DNA from: Anaerolineales bacterium
GTDB taxonomy: Bacteria > Chloroflexota > Anaerolineae > Anaerolineales > Villigracilaceae
Length of the DNA stretch: 64,000 nt
Reading direction: 5' to 3'
Assembly (NCBI GenBank): GCA_015075725.1
Contig: JABTTV010000001.1
Coordinates: 3,773,223-3,837,222, forward strand
How positions within the stretch are numbered: the stretch's first letter is position 1; each line of letters starts with the position of its first letter. Made by a program: the position numbers and the translations under genes. This document shows positions 1 to 9,080 of the stretch, in pieces. The notes under the pieces were generated by a model. The model had not been told where the DNA came from and did no database searches. It saw nothing but the letters and a program-made list of their open reading frames with translations.

Positions 1-258
1 AAAAACAACGCGGAAAAATCTATTCATGACAATTCACCTTTACGCACATGAAAACCAAGGTCTTAATAATTAAAAAAAACGCGAAAACGACAGACGCCCG
101 TTTTCGCATGAATGCATATAAATCGCCGGGGCGGCTATAAATACTTGAAAATCCAAGGCTGTTTTTCCTATTTTCGACGCGCATATTACCGAGTTACTAC
201 CAAATATACCTTATTTTGGATTGTTTGGGATGGCACCTCCAACCCATTTTGATAATGA
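1..258. other. intergenic/upstream region
   Basis: Non-coding stretch before the first gene, noticeably AT-rich over its first 120 bases. I see no RNA gene, terminator or convincing ORF here. The weak reading frames on either strand overlap the downstream kinase and look like shadows. It probably holds upstream promoter elements for the kinase, whose -10 box is annotated separately. Confidence 0.5.
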
Positions 259-264
259 TACAAT
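259..264 (+). promoter_or_regulatory. -10 box (TACAAT) of the first histidine kinase
   Basis: TACAAT lies 8 nt before the ATG at 273, so transcription would begin at or within a base or two of the start codon. This supports ATG 273 over the upstream TTG at 216 and predicts a leaderless mRNA. It is one of several such cases in the window. Confidence 0.5.
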
Positions 265-272
265 TCCCGCAC

Positions 273-1847
273 ATGTCCATCGTGCCGTCCATGCTCCCCG
301 ATTTTCGCGTGCGCCAGCGGGATTATCTGCTGGAAATTTCGCGCCTGCTCACCCAGGAACTCGACCTGGAGAAGCTCATGGCGAGGATTCTGCGAGTCTC
401 GATCGAAATGCTTGCCGGGCAGGCGGGAATCATCGCGCTCAAACAACCCGACGGATGGCGCGTTGCAGCGGCTCACGGCATCGCCCCGGCTTTTCTCTCC
501 TACCTGACCCCGCTCCTCGCCGAGGAAAAGGTCCGCGAACTGGATGTGCGCGAACTCAACCGCATGCTGAAAGACCTGACCTACACCGCCAGCATGGGAT
601 TGCTGAACGGAACAGGCCTGCCCCTCGCCGCGCATGGACAGGTCATCGGTGTGATCTTCATTTTCCGCAACTACGCCGACCTATTCACCCCCAATGACCG
701 CATCCTTCTGCAATCCTTCGCGGATCAAGCCGCTATCGCGGTATTCAACGCCCAGTTATACGGGCAGGTTTCCTACGAAAAGAAAAGACTTGACGCGCTT
801 CTCGACTCTGCCGCAGATGGAATCCTGATCCTCGACGCAGGCATGAACATCGAACGCTGTAATTCCGCCTTCGCAAAATTATTCGGGCGGAGTCAAAGCG
901 AGATCACAGGCAAGCCGCATAATGAGATCATTCAATGGAAGAAAGAGCCGCAGGGGAAAACCCTTGAAGAATCGATCAGGAATGGATGGCCCCTTTCGCC
1001 GACAGCCACGCTATATGTGGAAGGCGATCTGAGCCGGCCGCTCCCACCGCCCATCCCGGTTGGAATCACCTATGCGCCGCTTTTATCGGATGAAGGAAAA
1101 CTTCGCAATGTTCTCGTCGCAATACGCGACATCACCCACTTTCGCACCGCGGATGAGATCAAAGCCACCTTCATATCAATCGTCAGCCACGAGCTGCGCA
1201 CCCCGGTCGCGTTGATCAAAGGGTATGCGTCCACGTTGAGGCGCGCCGACGCCAAGTGGGACAAACATACGATCAACGAATCGCTCAGCGTCATCGAAGA
1301 AGAGGCGGACCGGTTATCCAAGATGATCGATGACCTGCTGGATGCATCACGCCTCCAGGCGGGAGGCTTGAGCTTGAACCAGGCCGATGTCGCCCTCCCC
1401 AGCCTCGCGTCCAGGGTGAGCGAGCGGTTTTCGTCCCAATCGCCGAATCACAAGATCGTCACCGACTTCCCCGAGAAATTCCCAGTCATCCTCGGTGATG
1501 AAAACCGCCTCGAACAAGTGCTTTCCAATCTCGTGTCGAACGCGTTGAAATACGCTCCGGAAGGCGAAATTAAAATCACAGGAAATATCCTGCCCGACGA
1601 GGTGATCGTGTGCGTCAGCGATCAGGGACCGGGCATCGACGCCAAGGACCTGCCGCACATCTTCGACCGTTTTTACCGCTCGACCAGCGCCGTCAAACAA
1701 ACAAAAGGCGCGGGGCTTGGGTTATATCTCGCCCGCGCGATTGTCGAGGCGCATGGCGGGAGGATCTGGGCGGAAGGCAGGGACGGATCGAATCCGCGCT
1801 CAAAAACGGAATCCGGAGCCCGCATTTGTTTTTCACTCCCGCGTTGA
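273..1847 (+). CDS. GAF-PAS sensor histidine kinase (orphan)
   Basis: Predicted 524-residue cytoplasmic sensor kinase. A GAF-like region covers roughly residues 20-165 and a PAS domain about 175-290. HisKA follows, with the phospho-acceptor His306 in SHELRTP, then a HATPase_c domain with N-box NLVSNALKYAP, G1 DQGPGID, F-box FDRFYRS and G2 GAGLGLYLA. No transmembrane segment is visible, so the stimulus is probably intracellular. No response regulator is adjacent, so the partner is encoded elsewhere. Start chosen at ATG 273 because a -10 box sits just upstream and the GAF homology begins soon after; a TTG at 216 and an ATG at 291 are alternatives. Domain calls are solid; the signal sensed is unknown. 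Confidence 0.9.
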   Translation: MSIVPSMLPDFRVRQRDYLLEISRLLTQELDLEKLMARILRVSIEMLAGQAGIIALKQPDGWRVAAAHGIAPAFLSYLTPLLAEEKVRELDVRELNRMLKDLTYTASMGLLNGTGLPLAAHGQVIGVIFIFRNYADLFTPNDRILLQSFADQAAIAVFNAQLYGQVSYEKKRLDALLDSAADGILILDAGMNIERCNSAFAKLFGRSQSEITGKPHNEIIQWKKEPQGKTLEESIRNGWPLSPTATLYVEGDLSRPLPPPIPVGITYAPLLSDEGKLRNVLVAIRDITHFRTADEIKATFISIVSHELRTPVALIKGYASTLRRADAKWDKHTINESLSVIEEEADRLSKMIDDLLDASRLQAGGLSLNQADVALPSLASRVSERFSSQSPNHKIVTDFPEKFPVILGDENRLEQVLSNLVSNALKYAPEGEIKITGNILPDEVIVCVSDQGPGIDAKDLPHIFDRFYRSTSAVKQTKGAGLGLYLARAIVEAHGGRIWAEGRDGSNPRSKTESGARICFSLPR

Positions 1848-2019
1848 GCAACCATGCCCGCGTTCATAAATTATGGATATAAACGCAGGGCTATATCCCT
1901 GAAATCACAGACCCTTCCACAGTATCTCCCACAAGACGGGGGTGAAGGTAAAATATTTGACGTTTCATCAATCCATCTCAGGGAAAACCCTGCAAACAAT
2001 TCTACTCAAAGGAAAAAAC

Positions 2020-3825
2020 ATGGCGAAAATACCCGCAAGAAAGCAAGTGAACAAGAAATATGTCTGGAACGCGGAAAGCGTATTCAAAACCCAAAAGGAT
2101 TGGGAGGCGGCGCTCAAGGCGGTGATCGACGACATCCCCAACGTGAAAAAATTCGAGGGAAAGTTGGGCGAAAGTCCCGATACCCTTTACGACGGCATCA
2201 AAGCAATCGAGGATATTTCCCTCCGCGCGCAGACCGTTTATATGTACGCCCAATTTGCCTATGCAGTGGATACAACCAACCAGGCTTCTGCCGGGATGGT
2301 CGGCAAGGCACAGGGCATGGCCGGGCAGGTTTCCGCGGCGGCTTCATTCCTCAATCCCGAACTCCTCTATATCGGCAGGGAAAAGCTCGAAGCATGGATG
2401 AACTCGAACGATAAACTTGCCATTTACCGCCAATCCTTCGACGATCTTTTCCGCCAGCAGGCGCATGTGCGTTCGGCAGAAGTGGAGGAGATCCTCGGCA
2501 TGACGGCGGAACCGTTCAGCGGACCCTCGACCAGCACCAGCATGCTGGTCAACGCCGATCTCAAATTCGAGCCTGCGAAAGACAGCAAAGGAAAAAAGGT
2601 GGAGATAACCCAGGGTAACTTCTATTCGACGCTGCTGGAACACCCCGACCGCAAAGTGCGCCAGAGCGCTTTCGATAATTATCACGACAAACACATCGAG
2701 TTCAAGAACACACTGGCAACGAATCTTTCCTCTTCGATCGCGGCGAACGTATTCAACATGCGCGCGCGCCGGTTCGATACGACCCTGTCCGCCTCGCTGT
2801 TCAATAACAACATCCCCGAGGAAGTATTCCACAACCTGATCAACACCTTCAAGAAAAAACTGCCGGTCTGGCACCGATATTTCGAGATCAAACGCAAGGC
2901 GCTGAAATTGAAAGACATCCAATATTTCGACATCTGGGCACCCATCGCAAAAAAGAAAGTCCCTGTCTCATTCGAGAAGGCGGTTGACCACATCAGTGAC
3001 AGCCTCGCCCCACTGGGCAGGGAATACGTGGAAGCTTTACGCCAGGGCTGCCTCAAGGACCGCTGGGTCGATTCAGCCGTCAATCTCGGCAAATCGAACG
3101 GCGCGTTCTCGTACGGCTCACCGAAGACGCATCCTTTCATAATGATGTCGTTCACCAACGACATCGGCAGCATGAGCACGCTGGCGCATGAACTCGGCCA
3201 CTCGATGCACTCGTTCCTGACGTGGAAGAACCAGCCTTACGCCTACTCGAGTTATTCGCTTTTCGTGGCGGAAGTGGCTTCGAACTTCAACCAGGCGATG
3301 ATGCGCGCCCATTTGCTCAAGACCATCAAGGATAAGAACTTCCTCATCGCGCTGATCGAAGAAGCCGTGAGCGGGAACTTCTTCCGCTATTTCTTCCAGA
3401 TGCCGACGCTGGCGCGCTTCGAACTGGAGACCCACCAACGCGCCGAGCGCGGCGAACCCCTCACCGCCGATTCGATGCAGAACCTGATGGCGGACCTGTT
3501 CAGCGAGGCATTCGGTCCAAAAGTGAAGATCGATCGACCGCGCGTTGGCATGGTCTGGTCGACGTTCTCGCATCTCTTCGCGGACTATTATGTGTATCAA
3601 TACGCCACAGGCATTTCCGGCGCCCATGCCCTATCTGCCAGAATCCTGCGGGGCGAACCGAACGCGACTGAAGATTACCTCGGTTTCCTCAAATCCGGCT
3701 CATCGAAATATCCGCTGGAAGTGTTGAAGAATGCGGGAGTGGACCTGAGGACGCCAATTCCCGTCGAGGAAACCTTTGCCGTGATGGAAGGGTATATCGA
3801 CCGTTTGGAGGAGTTGGTCGGCTAG
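2020..3825 (+). CDS. pepF: M3 family oligoendopeptidase (PepF-like)
   Basis: 601-residue zinc metallopeptidase of family M3 (oligoendopeptidase F type), a cytosolic enzyme that cleaves short peptides. The zinc motif HELGH spans residues 390-394 (His390, Glu391, His394), and the third ligand is likely Glu418 in VAEVAS, at the usual spacing. Length matches the family. Start set at ATG 2020, preceded by the ribosome-binding site AAAGGA at 2008-2013; an upstream in-frame start at 1942 would add residues without homology. A possible -10 (TAAAAT) lies near 1950. It stands alone, flanked by intergenic spacers of more than 130 bp on both sides. Confidence 0.93.
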   Translation: MAKIPARKQVNKKYVWNAESVFKTQKDWEAALKAVIDDIPNVKKFEGKLGESPDTLYDGIKAIEDISLRAQTVYMYAQFAYAVDTTNQASAGMVGKAQGMAGQVSAAASFLNPELLYIGREKLEAWMNSNDKLAIYRQSFDDLFRQQAHVRSAEVEEILGMTAEPFSGPSTSTSMLVNADLKFEPAKDSKGKKVEITQGNFYSTLLEHPDRKVRQSAFDNYHDKHIEFKNTLATNLSSSIAANVFNMRARRFDTTLSASLFNNNIPEEVFHNLINTFKKKLPVWHRYFEIKRKALKLKDIQYFDIWAPIAKKKVPVSFEKAVDHISDSLAPLGREYVEALRQGCLKDRWVDSAVNLGKSNGAFSYGSPKTHPFIMMSFTNDIGSMSTLAHELGHSMHSFLTWKNQPYAYSSYSLFVAEVASNFNQAMMRAHLLKTIKDKNFLIALIEEAVSGNFFRYFFQMPTLARFELETHQRAERGEPLTADSMQNLMADLFSEAFGPKVKIDRPRVGMVWSTFSHLFADYYVYQYATGISGAHALSARILRGEPNATEDYLGFLKSGSSKYPLEVLKNAGVDLRTPIPVEETFAVMEGYIDRLEELVG

Positions 3826-3865
3826 TTTCGCAGGCACCAAGTCCGACAGTCTGAAAGTCAAGTCA

Positions 3866-3907
3866 TTACGCATCACGGATTACAAACCGGTAAAACGTGA
3901 TGCGTAA
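3866..3907. repeat. 12-bp inverted repeat before the CpXC gene
   Basis: Perfect arms TTACGCATCACG (3866-3877) and CGTGATGCGTAA (3896-3907) enclose an 18-nt loop. It ends 5 nt before the -10 box of the next gene and has no T-run, so it may be an operator or a REP-like intergenic element rather than a terminator. Confidence 0.6.
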
Positions 3908-3912
3908 CCATG

Positions 3913-3918
3913 TATAAT
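3913..3918 (+). promoter_or_regulatory. -10 box TATAAT of the CpXC gene
   Basis: Consensus TATAAT with a predicted transcription start near 3925, giving a short leader of about 33 nt before ATG 3958. The inverted repeat just upstream overlaps where a -35 would lie. Confidence 0.5.
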
Positions 3919-3957
3919 GTGAGCATTAACCCATAAAAGTAAATCGGAAATCAATAG

Positions 3958-5310
3958 ATGGCTCAAACACAAATCGCATGTCCTCGTTGCAGACAGATGA
4001 TCCCCGCCAACGTCGAGCAGTTGTTCGATGTGACCGCCGATCCGCAGGCAAAACAAAGATTATTGGGCGGGCAGTCCAATTACGCGCGCTGCCCGCACTG
4101 CGGCTACCAGGGGCGGCTTGCCACGCCGGTGGTGTATCACGACAACGAGAAGGAACTTTTATTGACGTTCTTCCCGCCGGAGTTGGGCTTGCCGGTCAAT
4201 GAACAGGAACGGATGATCGGTCCTTTGATCAAGCAGGTGATGGACCGCCTCCCGCCGGAGAAGCGCAAGGGGTACCTGCTCAAGCCGCAAGCCAACCTGA
4301 CGTTCGAATCCATGATCGAGACGATCCTGGGGAAAGACGGCGTGACGCCTGAAATGCTCAAGACCCAGCAGGAACGCGTCCAGTTCATCGAACGGCTGAT
4401 GCAGGTCACAACGAAGGATGCGCGTTCCGAGATGATCAAACAAAACGAGAAGATCATCGACGAGCAGTTCTTCGCGCTTTTCAGCCGCATCGCCCAGAGC
4501 GCCATGGGCAGCGGGCAGGAGCAAATGGCGCGCGCGCTGATCGATATCCAAACCCAACTTCTGGAGGAAACCGATTACGGCCGTCAATTGAAAGAATCGG
4601 TCGGGGAGTTGGAAGCGGTGCAACACGAATTGCAGGATGCGGGCCAGGGATTGACGCGCGAGAAACTGCTCGAGTTCGTCCTCGCTTCGAAAACGGATGC
4701 GAGACTCCGCGCTTATGTATCGATGGCGCGGGCGGGCATGGATTACGTCTTCTTCCAGACTTTGACCGAACGAATCGAGAAAGCCCCCGCCGAAGAAAAA
4801 TCACGCCTCGAAGAAATCCGGGAGAAACTGCTCGGTTTTGTGGCAGACCTGGATAAACAGGTCGAAGCGCGCTACAAGCAGGCGCAGGAATTTGTGGAAT
4901 CCCTGCTCAAGCAGGACGATATCGAGAAAGCAGTGACCGCCAGCTTGGACAAGTTCACGCAGGACTCGGTGGATATCGCCCAGCAAATGCTGAGACAGGC
5001 AACCGAGAAGAACGAATATGAACGGATGGGCAAACTGCAAAAGATGATCCAGGTCCTGCAAGCAGCCAGCGCGCCGCCCGAGATCGCGATCATCGAACAA
5101 CTGCTGCAATTGCCAGATTCCGCCGCCGTCGAAGCGGCACTGACGCAGAATCCCGATATCGTCACACAGGGGTTGCTGGATACGCTCACCGGACTCGCCG
5201 GACAAATGGAGTCGCAGGCGGATAACCCCGAAGCAAAAGCGATGGGAGAGAAATTGAGCGAGGTTTATAAAATTGCGCTCAAGGTTTCGATGAAGAAGAA
5301 CATGGGTTAG
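3958..5310 (+). CDS. CpXC domain protein
   Basis: 450-residue protein with an N-terminal CpXC domain: zinc-ribbon-like pairs CPRC (residues 8-11) and CPHC (near residues 46-49) followed by a beta-rich segment to about residue 130. The rest is charged and helical, with heptad-like stretches rich in Glu, Gln, Leu and Lys, probably coiled coil. No catalytic motif is visible beyond the metal-binding cysteines. The CpXC family has no firmly assigned function. A strong terminator follows directly, so it is probably monocistronic. Confidence 0.8.
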   Translation: MAQTQIACPRCRQMIPANVEQLFDVTADPQAKQRLLGGQSNYARCPHCGYQGRLATPVVYHDNEKELLLTFFPPELGLPVNEQERMIGPLIKQVMDRLPPEKRKGYLLKPQANLTFESMIETILGKDGVTPEMLKTQQERVQFIERLMQVTTKDARSEMIKQNEKIIDEQFFALFSRIAQSAMGSGQEQMARALIDIQTQLLEETDYGRQLKESVGELEAVQHELQDAGQGLTREKLLEFVLASKTDARLRAYVSMARAGMDYVFFQTLTERIEKAPAEEKSRLEEIREKLLGFVADLDKQVEARYKQAQEFVESLLKQDDIEKAVTASLDKFTQDSVDIAQQMLRQATEKNEYERMGKLQKMIQVLQAASAPPEIAIIEQLLQLPDSAAVEAALTQNPDIVTQGLLDTLTGLAGQMESQADNPEAKAMGEKLSEVYKIALKVSMKKNMG

Positions 5311-5319
5311 GAAAAATCC

Positions 5320-5357
5320 AAAAGTGACAGTCACCTCGCAGGTGACTGTCACTTTTT
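5320..5357 (+). terminator. rho-independent terminator after the CpXC gene
   Basis: Near-perfect 17-bp stem (arms 5320-5336 and 5340-5356) with a three-base loop and a run of T. The stem core GTGACAGTCA resembles the hairpin at 12228-12255, so this may also be a dispersed repeat used as a terminator. Confidence 0.8.
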
Positions 5358-5388
5358 AAGCATCCCCCACAGGAGACAATTTTTCTTG

Positions 5389-5394
5389 TAAAAT
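5389..5394 (+). promoter_or_regulatory. -10 box TAAAAT of the restriction-modification gene
   Basis: TAAAAT lies 21 nt before ATG 5416, with the purine-rich AAAAGGGAA between them serving as ribosome-binding site. Predicted transcription start about 5401. Confidence 0.4.
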
Positions 5395-5415
5395 CGGCAA
5401 AAGGGAACTTTATTT

Positions 5416-8400
5416 ATGACCACTCCAGACATTATCAGACAACTTGTACAGCGTTTTGAAGAACACAAAGAAACCTACCGTTCGGGCAGGTACAACGAGA
5501 CGCAACTCCGGCGTGAGTTCCTAGACCCGTTCTTTGAGGCGCTGGGTTGGGATGTATTCAACAAGCAGGGCTATGCCGAGATGTATAAGGATGTGGTGCA
5601 TGAGGATAGTTTGGAGATCGAAGGGGAAAACAAAGCCCCCGATTATGCCTTTCGGATCGGCGGGCAGAGAAAGTTCTTTTTAGAAGCCAAGAAACCTGCC
5701 GTCAAAATAGAAACAGATATTCACCCTGCTTTTCAATTACGGCGTTATGCCTGGAGCGCGAAATTGCCGCTCAGTATCCTTTCGGATTTTGAAGAGCTTG
5801 CCATTTACGATTGCCGCGCCAAGCCCGATAAAAAGGACAAGGCTTCCACCGGACGGGTCAAGTTATATTCGTATAAAGATTACATCGAGAAGTGGGACGA
5901 GATCGCAAACATCTTCTCGCGTGAAGCGGTATTGCGCGGCTCTTTCGATGCCTTTGCCGAAGGCACGAAGCTCAAAAAAGGCACTGCTGAAGTGGACGAT
6001 GCCTTTCTTGCCGAGATCGAACGTTGGCGCGATCTGCTGGCGACCAATATCGCCATCAAGAATGAATCGCTTTCGGTGCGTGAGTTGAATTATGCCGTGC
6101 AAATGACGATTGACCGCATCGTCTTTCTGCGCATTTGTGAAGACAGAGGCGTTGAGAGGGATGAACAGCTCAAAGAGATTAGCGCAGGCTCGGGCGTGTA
6201 TGAGGCGTTATGTCAGTTATTCAAAAGGGCAGACGCTAGATATAACTCCGGCTTGTTCCATTTTTCGGAGGAGAAAGACGCCTCCAGCCCGACCGATAGC
6301 CTGACTCTAACCATCAAGATTGATGATAAACCGTTGAAGGACATCATCAAGAATTTGTATTACCCTGAAAGCCCGTATGTCTTTCGAGAAATTCCGGCGG
6401 ATATTCTTGGGCAGGTGTATGAACGCTTCCTCGGCAAGGTGATTCGACTCACCGCCGGGCATCGAGCCAAGGTGGAAGAGAAGCCCGAAGTGCGCAAGGC
6501 GGGCGGGGTGTATTACACACCGACTTATATTGTGGAGTACATTGTCGAGAACACGGTAGGCAAGCTGCTGGAAGGCAAGACCCCCAAGGAAGCCGAAAAA
6601 CTGCGCGTGCTAGACCCGGCTTGTGGGTCTGGGACATTCCCATTGGGGGCGTATCAGTATTTGCTGGACTGGCATTTGAAATGGTATATGAACAATGAGC
6701 CGGAGAAATGGGCAACGGGCAAGAAACCCGTTATTTTCCAAACCAAAGACGGCTACAGACTCACCACCTCAAAGAAGAAAGACATCCTGCTTAACAACAT
6801 CTACGGCGTAGACATTGACCCGCAAGCCGTGGAAGTGACCAAACTCTCGTTGTTGTTGAAGGTGTTGGAAGGCGAAAGCCATGAGACCATCGGCTCGCAG
6901 TTGGCGTTGTTTCAAGAGCGAGTCCTGCCAGACTTGGGCAAGAACATCAAATGCGGTAACTCGCTGATCGGCAATGATTATTATGAGGGACGGCAATTGA
7001 CCATGCTGGTGGACGAAGAAGAACGCTACCGCGTGAATGCCTTCGACTGGAAAGCCGAGTTTTCGCAGGTGTTCATTCAGGGCGGCTTCGATGCCGTGAT
7101 TGGAAATCCGCCGTATATTCGTATTCAGACATTACAAGAAAGCTCCCCCATTGACGTGGAGTTTTTCAAGAAACGCTACGAAGCCGCCAGCAAAGGCAAC
7201 TATGATATTTATGTAGTCTTCGTTGAGAAAGGCTTGGACGTTCTCAATAAGAATGGACGTTTGGGCTTTATTCTGCCACATAAGTTCTTCAATGCTCAAT
7301 ATGGCGAACCGATTCGCGGTGTGATTGCCAACGGAAAACATCTTGCCAAAGTGGTGCATTTTGGCGACCAGCAAGTCTTTGAAAGTGCAACGACTTACAC
7401 TTGTTTGTTATTCCTAGATAAAACAGCGAGGGAAGATTTCGAGTTTACAAAGGTTGAAAACCTTGCAGATTGGCGCGTTTTGCAGGCTCAGACATCCGAA
7501 GTCTCAGAGACTTCGGATGTCTCTGGCATGATTGATGCCAAGCAAGTGACCAGTAATGAATGGAATTTCTCTGCTGGAGGAAATGCCGTTTTATTTGAAA
7601 AACTTGGACAAATGCCAGTAAAGCTCGGAGATATAAGTAAAATCTTTGTTGGTACGCAAACAAGTGCAGATGATGTTTTTGTTCTTGATGATTGCGTAAT
7701 TCAAGGTGATTTGGTGGAAGGAACTTCAAAATCTCTTGAAAAACGCGTCAAAGTCGAAAAAGACATTCTTGTTCCTTTTTTATATGGAAAGCAAATCAGA
7801 AAATACCAACCAGTAAATACAACTTCTTACTTAATTTGCCCTTACGACATTACCAGAGAGCGTAGCAAGCTTTTTGATACAGCCAAAATTAAAAAATTCC
7901 CGAAAGCTTTTTTGTATTTAGCTGAGAACAAAGAAGCATTAGAACAAAGAGAGAAAGGGAAATTCAAAACTGCTAATTGGTATGCTTTTGGCTATCCTAA
8001 AAGTATGAACTTCTTTCAAGTACCAAAACTTATCGTCCCTGATTACAACAATGCTCCATCATTTACTCTGGATGTAGATGGAAATTTCTATAAAACCGGT
8101 TATGGTGTAATACTTGAAGAAACCTCTCTAATATCACCTTTATATGTCTTAGGGTTGTTAAACTCTAAACTGCTTTTCAAGTTTTTGCTATCTATTGGGA
8201 CAACATTACGTGGTGGATACGTCCGGTTTTGGACACAATTTATAAAAAACTTACCCATCCGCCCGATCAACTTCGACGACCCCGCCGACAAAGCGCGGCA
8301 CGACAAACTGGTCTCGCTCGTCGAGCGCATGTTGGCATTGCACAAGCAAAGTCCACGCACGCCGCAAGAACAGGAAATGGTCAAGCGCGAGATCGAGTCC

Positions 8401-8484
8401 ACGGATAAGGCAATTGATACTTTGGTCTATGAGTTGTATGGGTTGAGTGAGGAAGAGATTCGGATTGTGGAGGAGGAGAAATGA
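5416..8484 (+). CDS. type IIG-like restriction-modification enzyme (Eco57I/TaqI-C type)
   Basis: 1022-residue single-chain restriction-modification enzyme. The N-terminal region carries a PD-(D/E)XK-like nuclease motif: Asp76 in PDYAF, then Glu90-x-Lys92 in FLEAKK. A helical linker follows. The N6-adenine methyltransferase core has the SAM motif DPACGSG (residues 400-406) and catalytic NPPY (564-567). The C-terminal third is the target-recognition region, ending in a conserved helical tail. Family knowledge says such enzymes both cut and methylate their own asymmetric sites. The stretch 7560-8240 is visibly more AT-rich than the catalytic core, suggesting exchange of the recognition domain. 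A palindrome at 7490-7522 is translated in frame. Its stop overlaps the next ATG. Confidence 0.9.
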   Translation: MTTPDIIRQLVQRFEEHKETYRSGRYNETQLRREFLDPFFEALGWDVFNKQGYAEMYKDVVHEDSLEIEGENKAPDYAFRIGGQRKFFLEAKKPAVKIETDIHPAFQLRRYAWSAKLPLSILSDFEELAIYDCRAKPDKKDKASTGRVKLYSYKDYIEKWDEIANIFSREAVLRGSFDAFAEGTKLKKGTAEVDDAFLAEIERWRDLLATNIAIKNESLSVRELNYAVQMTIDRIVFLRICEDRGVERDEQLKEISAGSGVYEALCQLFKRADARYNSGLFHFSEEKDASSPTDSLTLTIKIDDKPLKDIIKNLYYPESPYVFREIPADILGQVYERFLGKVIRLTAGHRAKVEEKPEVRKAGGVYYTPTYIVEYIVENTVGKLLEGKTPKEAEKLRVLDPACGSGTFPLGAYQYLLDWHLKWYMNNEPEKWATGKKPVIFQTKDGYRLTTSKKKDILLNNIYGVDIDPQAVEVTKLSLLLKVLEGESHETIGSQLALFQERVLPDLGKNIKCGNSLIGNDYYEGRQLTMLVDEEERYRVNAFDWKAEFSQVFIQGGFDAVIGNPPYIRIQTLQESSPIDVEFFKKRYEAASKGNYDIYVVFVEKGLDVLNKNGRLGFILPHKFFNAQYGEPIRGVIANGKHLAKVVHFGDQQVFESATTYTCLLFLDKTAREDFEFTKVENLADWRVLQAQTSEVSETSDVSGMIDAKQVTSNEWNFSAGGNAVLFEKLGQMPVKLGDISKIFVGTQTSADDVFVLDDCVIQGDLVEGTSKSLEKRVKVEKDILVPFLYGKQIRKYQPVNTTSYLICPYDITRERSKLFDTAKIKKFPKAFLYLAENKEALEQREKGKFKTANWYAFGYPKSMNFFQVPKLIVPDYNNAPSFTLDVDGNFYKTGYGVILEETSLISPLYVLGLLNSKLLFKFLLSIGTTLRGGYVRFWTQFIKNLPIRPINFDDPADKARHDKLVSLVERMLALHKQSPRTPQEQEMVKREIESTDKAIDTLVYELYGLSEEEIRIVEEEK
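7490..7522. repeat. in-frame palindrome inside the restriction-modification gene
   Basis: Perfect 16-bp arms AGACATCCGAAGTCTC (7490-7505) and its reverse complement (7507-7522) around a single A. It encodes a Ser/Glu/Thr-rich linker (TSEVSETSDVSG) at the junction of methyltransferase and recognition domains. It looks like an intergenic-type repeat inserted in frame. Confidence 0.75.
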
Positions 8485-9080
8485 AACGTTTCTTCCAGAA
8501 ACTTCTTGAGTGGCTTCGGATGTTTTTTGTCATCCTGTTCGATGACGATGAAGATCGCAAGGAATATAAACGTCAAGAAGAACGATTGGAGCAAAAACAG
8601 GGATGGGAGCAAGTACCTCAACGAACAACAGAAATTGCACGACCAATCGAATTGGGAATATCAAGCTCTGACAAGCCTGAGTATCGAAAAAGCAAATCAG
8701 TTCTTACCTACAGGGAAAGCATCTTGCTTCGTTCCATTCGTAGTGCCGTTGCAGGCGAATACACGATCCTAATGAAAGTTCGGATGGGAGATTTCCTCTG
8801 GCTGGCAAACGAACCAAATGATCGAAAGTTTCATAACAATCAAATTCAATGCAAGCATGTTGACTTTCTGTTGTGTGATAAATTCAAACTTGAACCTTTG
8901 CTCGTAATAGAATTGGACGATAGCAGCCACAATAAATACGATCACGTCGAACGAGATAATTTTAAAGATGAAACATTAAAAGCCGTCGGTTTACCTGTCA
9001 TCAGAATCGAATTGCAAGAAAAGTATGATGCTAGTATTTTGCGAAAGCAAATTCTGGAAAAGATAGGTAACCATAAATGA
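8481..9080 (+). CDS. DUF2726 domain protein, probable nuclease fold
   Basis: 199-residue protein. An N-terminal hydrophobic/amphipathic helix (residues 4-20) and a charged linker precede a DUF2726 domain at about residues 75-190. Conserved features are KHVDFLLCD, then VIELDDSSH and a GLPVIRI strand. DUF2726 is thought to adopt an endonuclease-like (PD-(D/E)XK) fold, which these acidic residues would suit, but activity is unproven. Its ATG overlaps the stop of the restriction-modification gene (ATGA), implying translational coupling and a joint role. Its own stop overlaps the next ORF the same way. Base composition is AT-richer than housekeeping neighbours. Confidence 0.75.
   Translation: MKRFFQKLLEWLRMFFVILFDDDEDRKEYKRQEERLEQKQGWEQVPQRTTEIARPIELGISSSDKPEYRKSKSVLTYRESILLRSIRSAVAGEYTILMKVRMGDFLWLANEPNDRKFHNNQIQCKHVDFLLCDKFKLEPLLVIELDDSSHNKYDHVERDNFKDETLKAVGLPVIRIELQEKYDASILRKQILEKIGNHK

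Noticed and set aside
1854..2414. Plus-strand ORF overlapping the start of the oligoendopeptidase
   Set aside because: Runs out of frame through the peptidase; Arg/Gly-rich translation without a domain.
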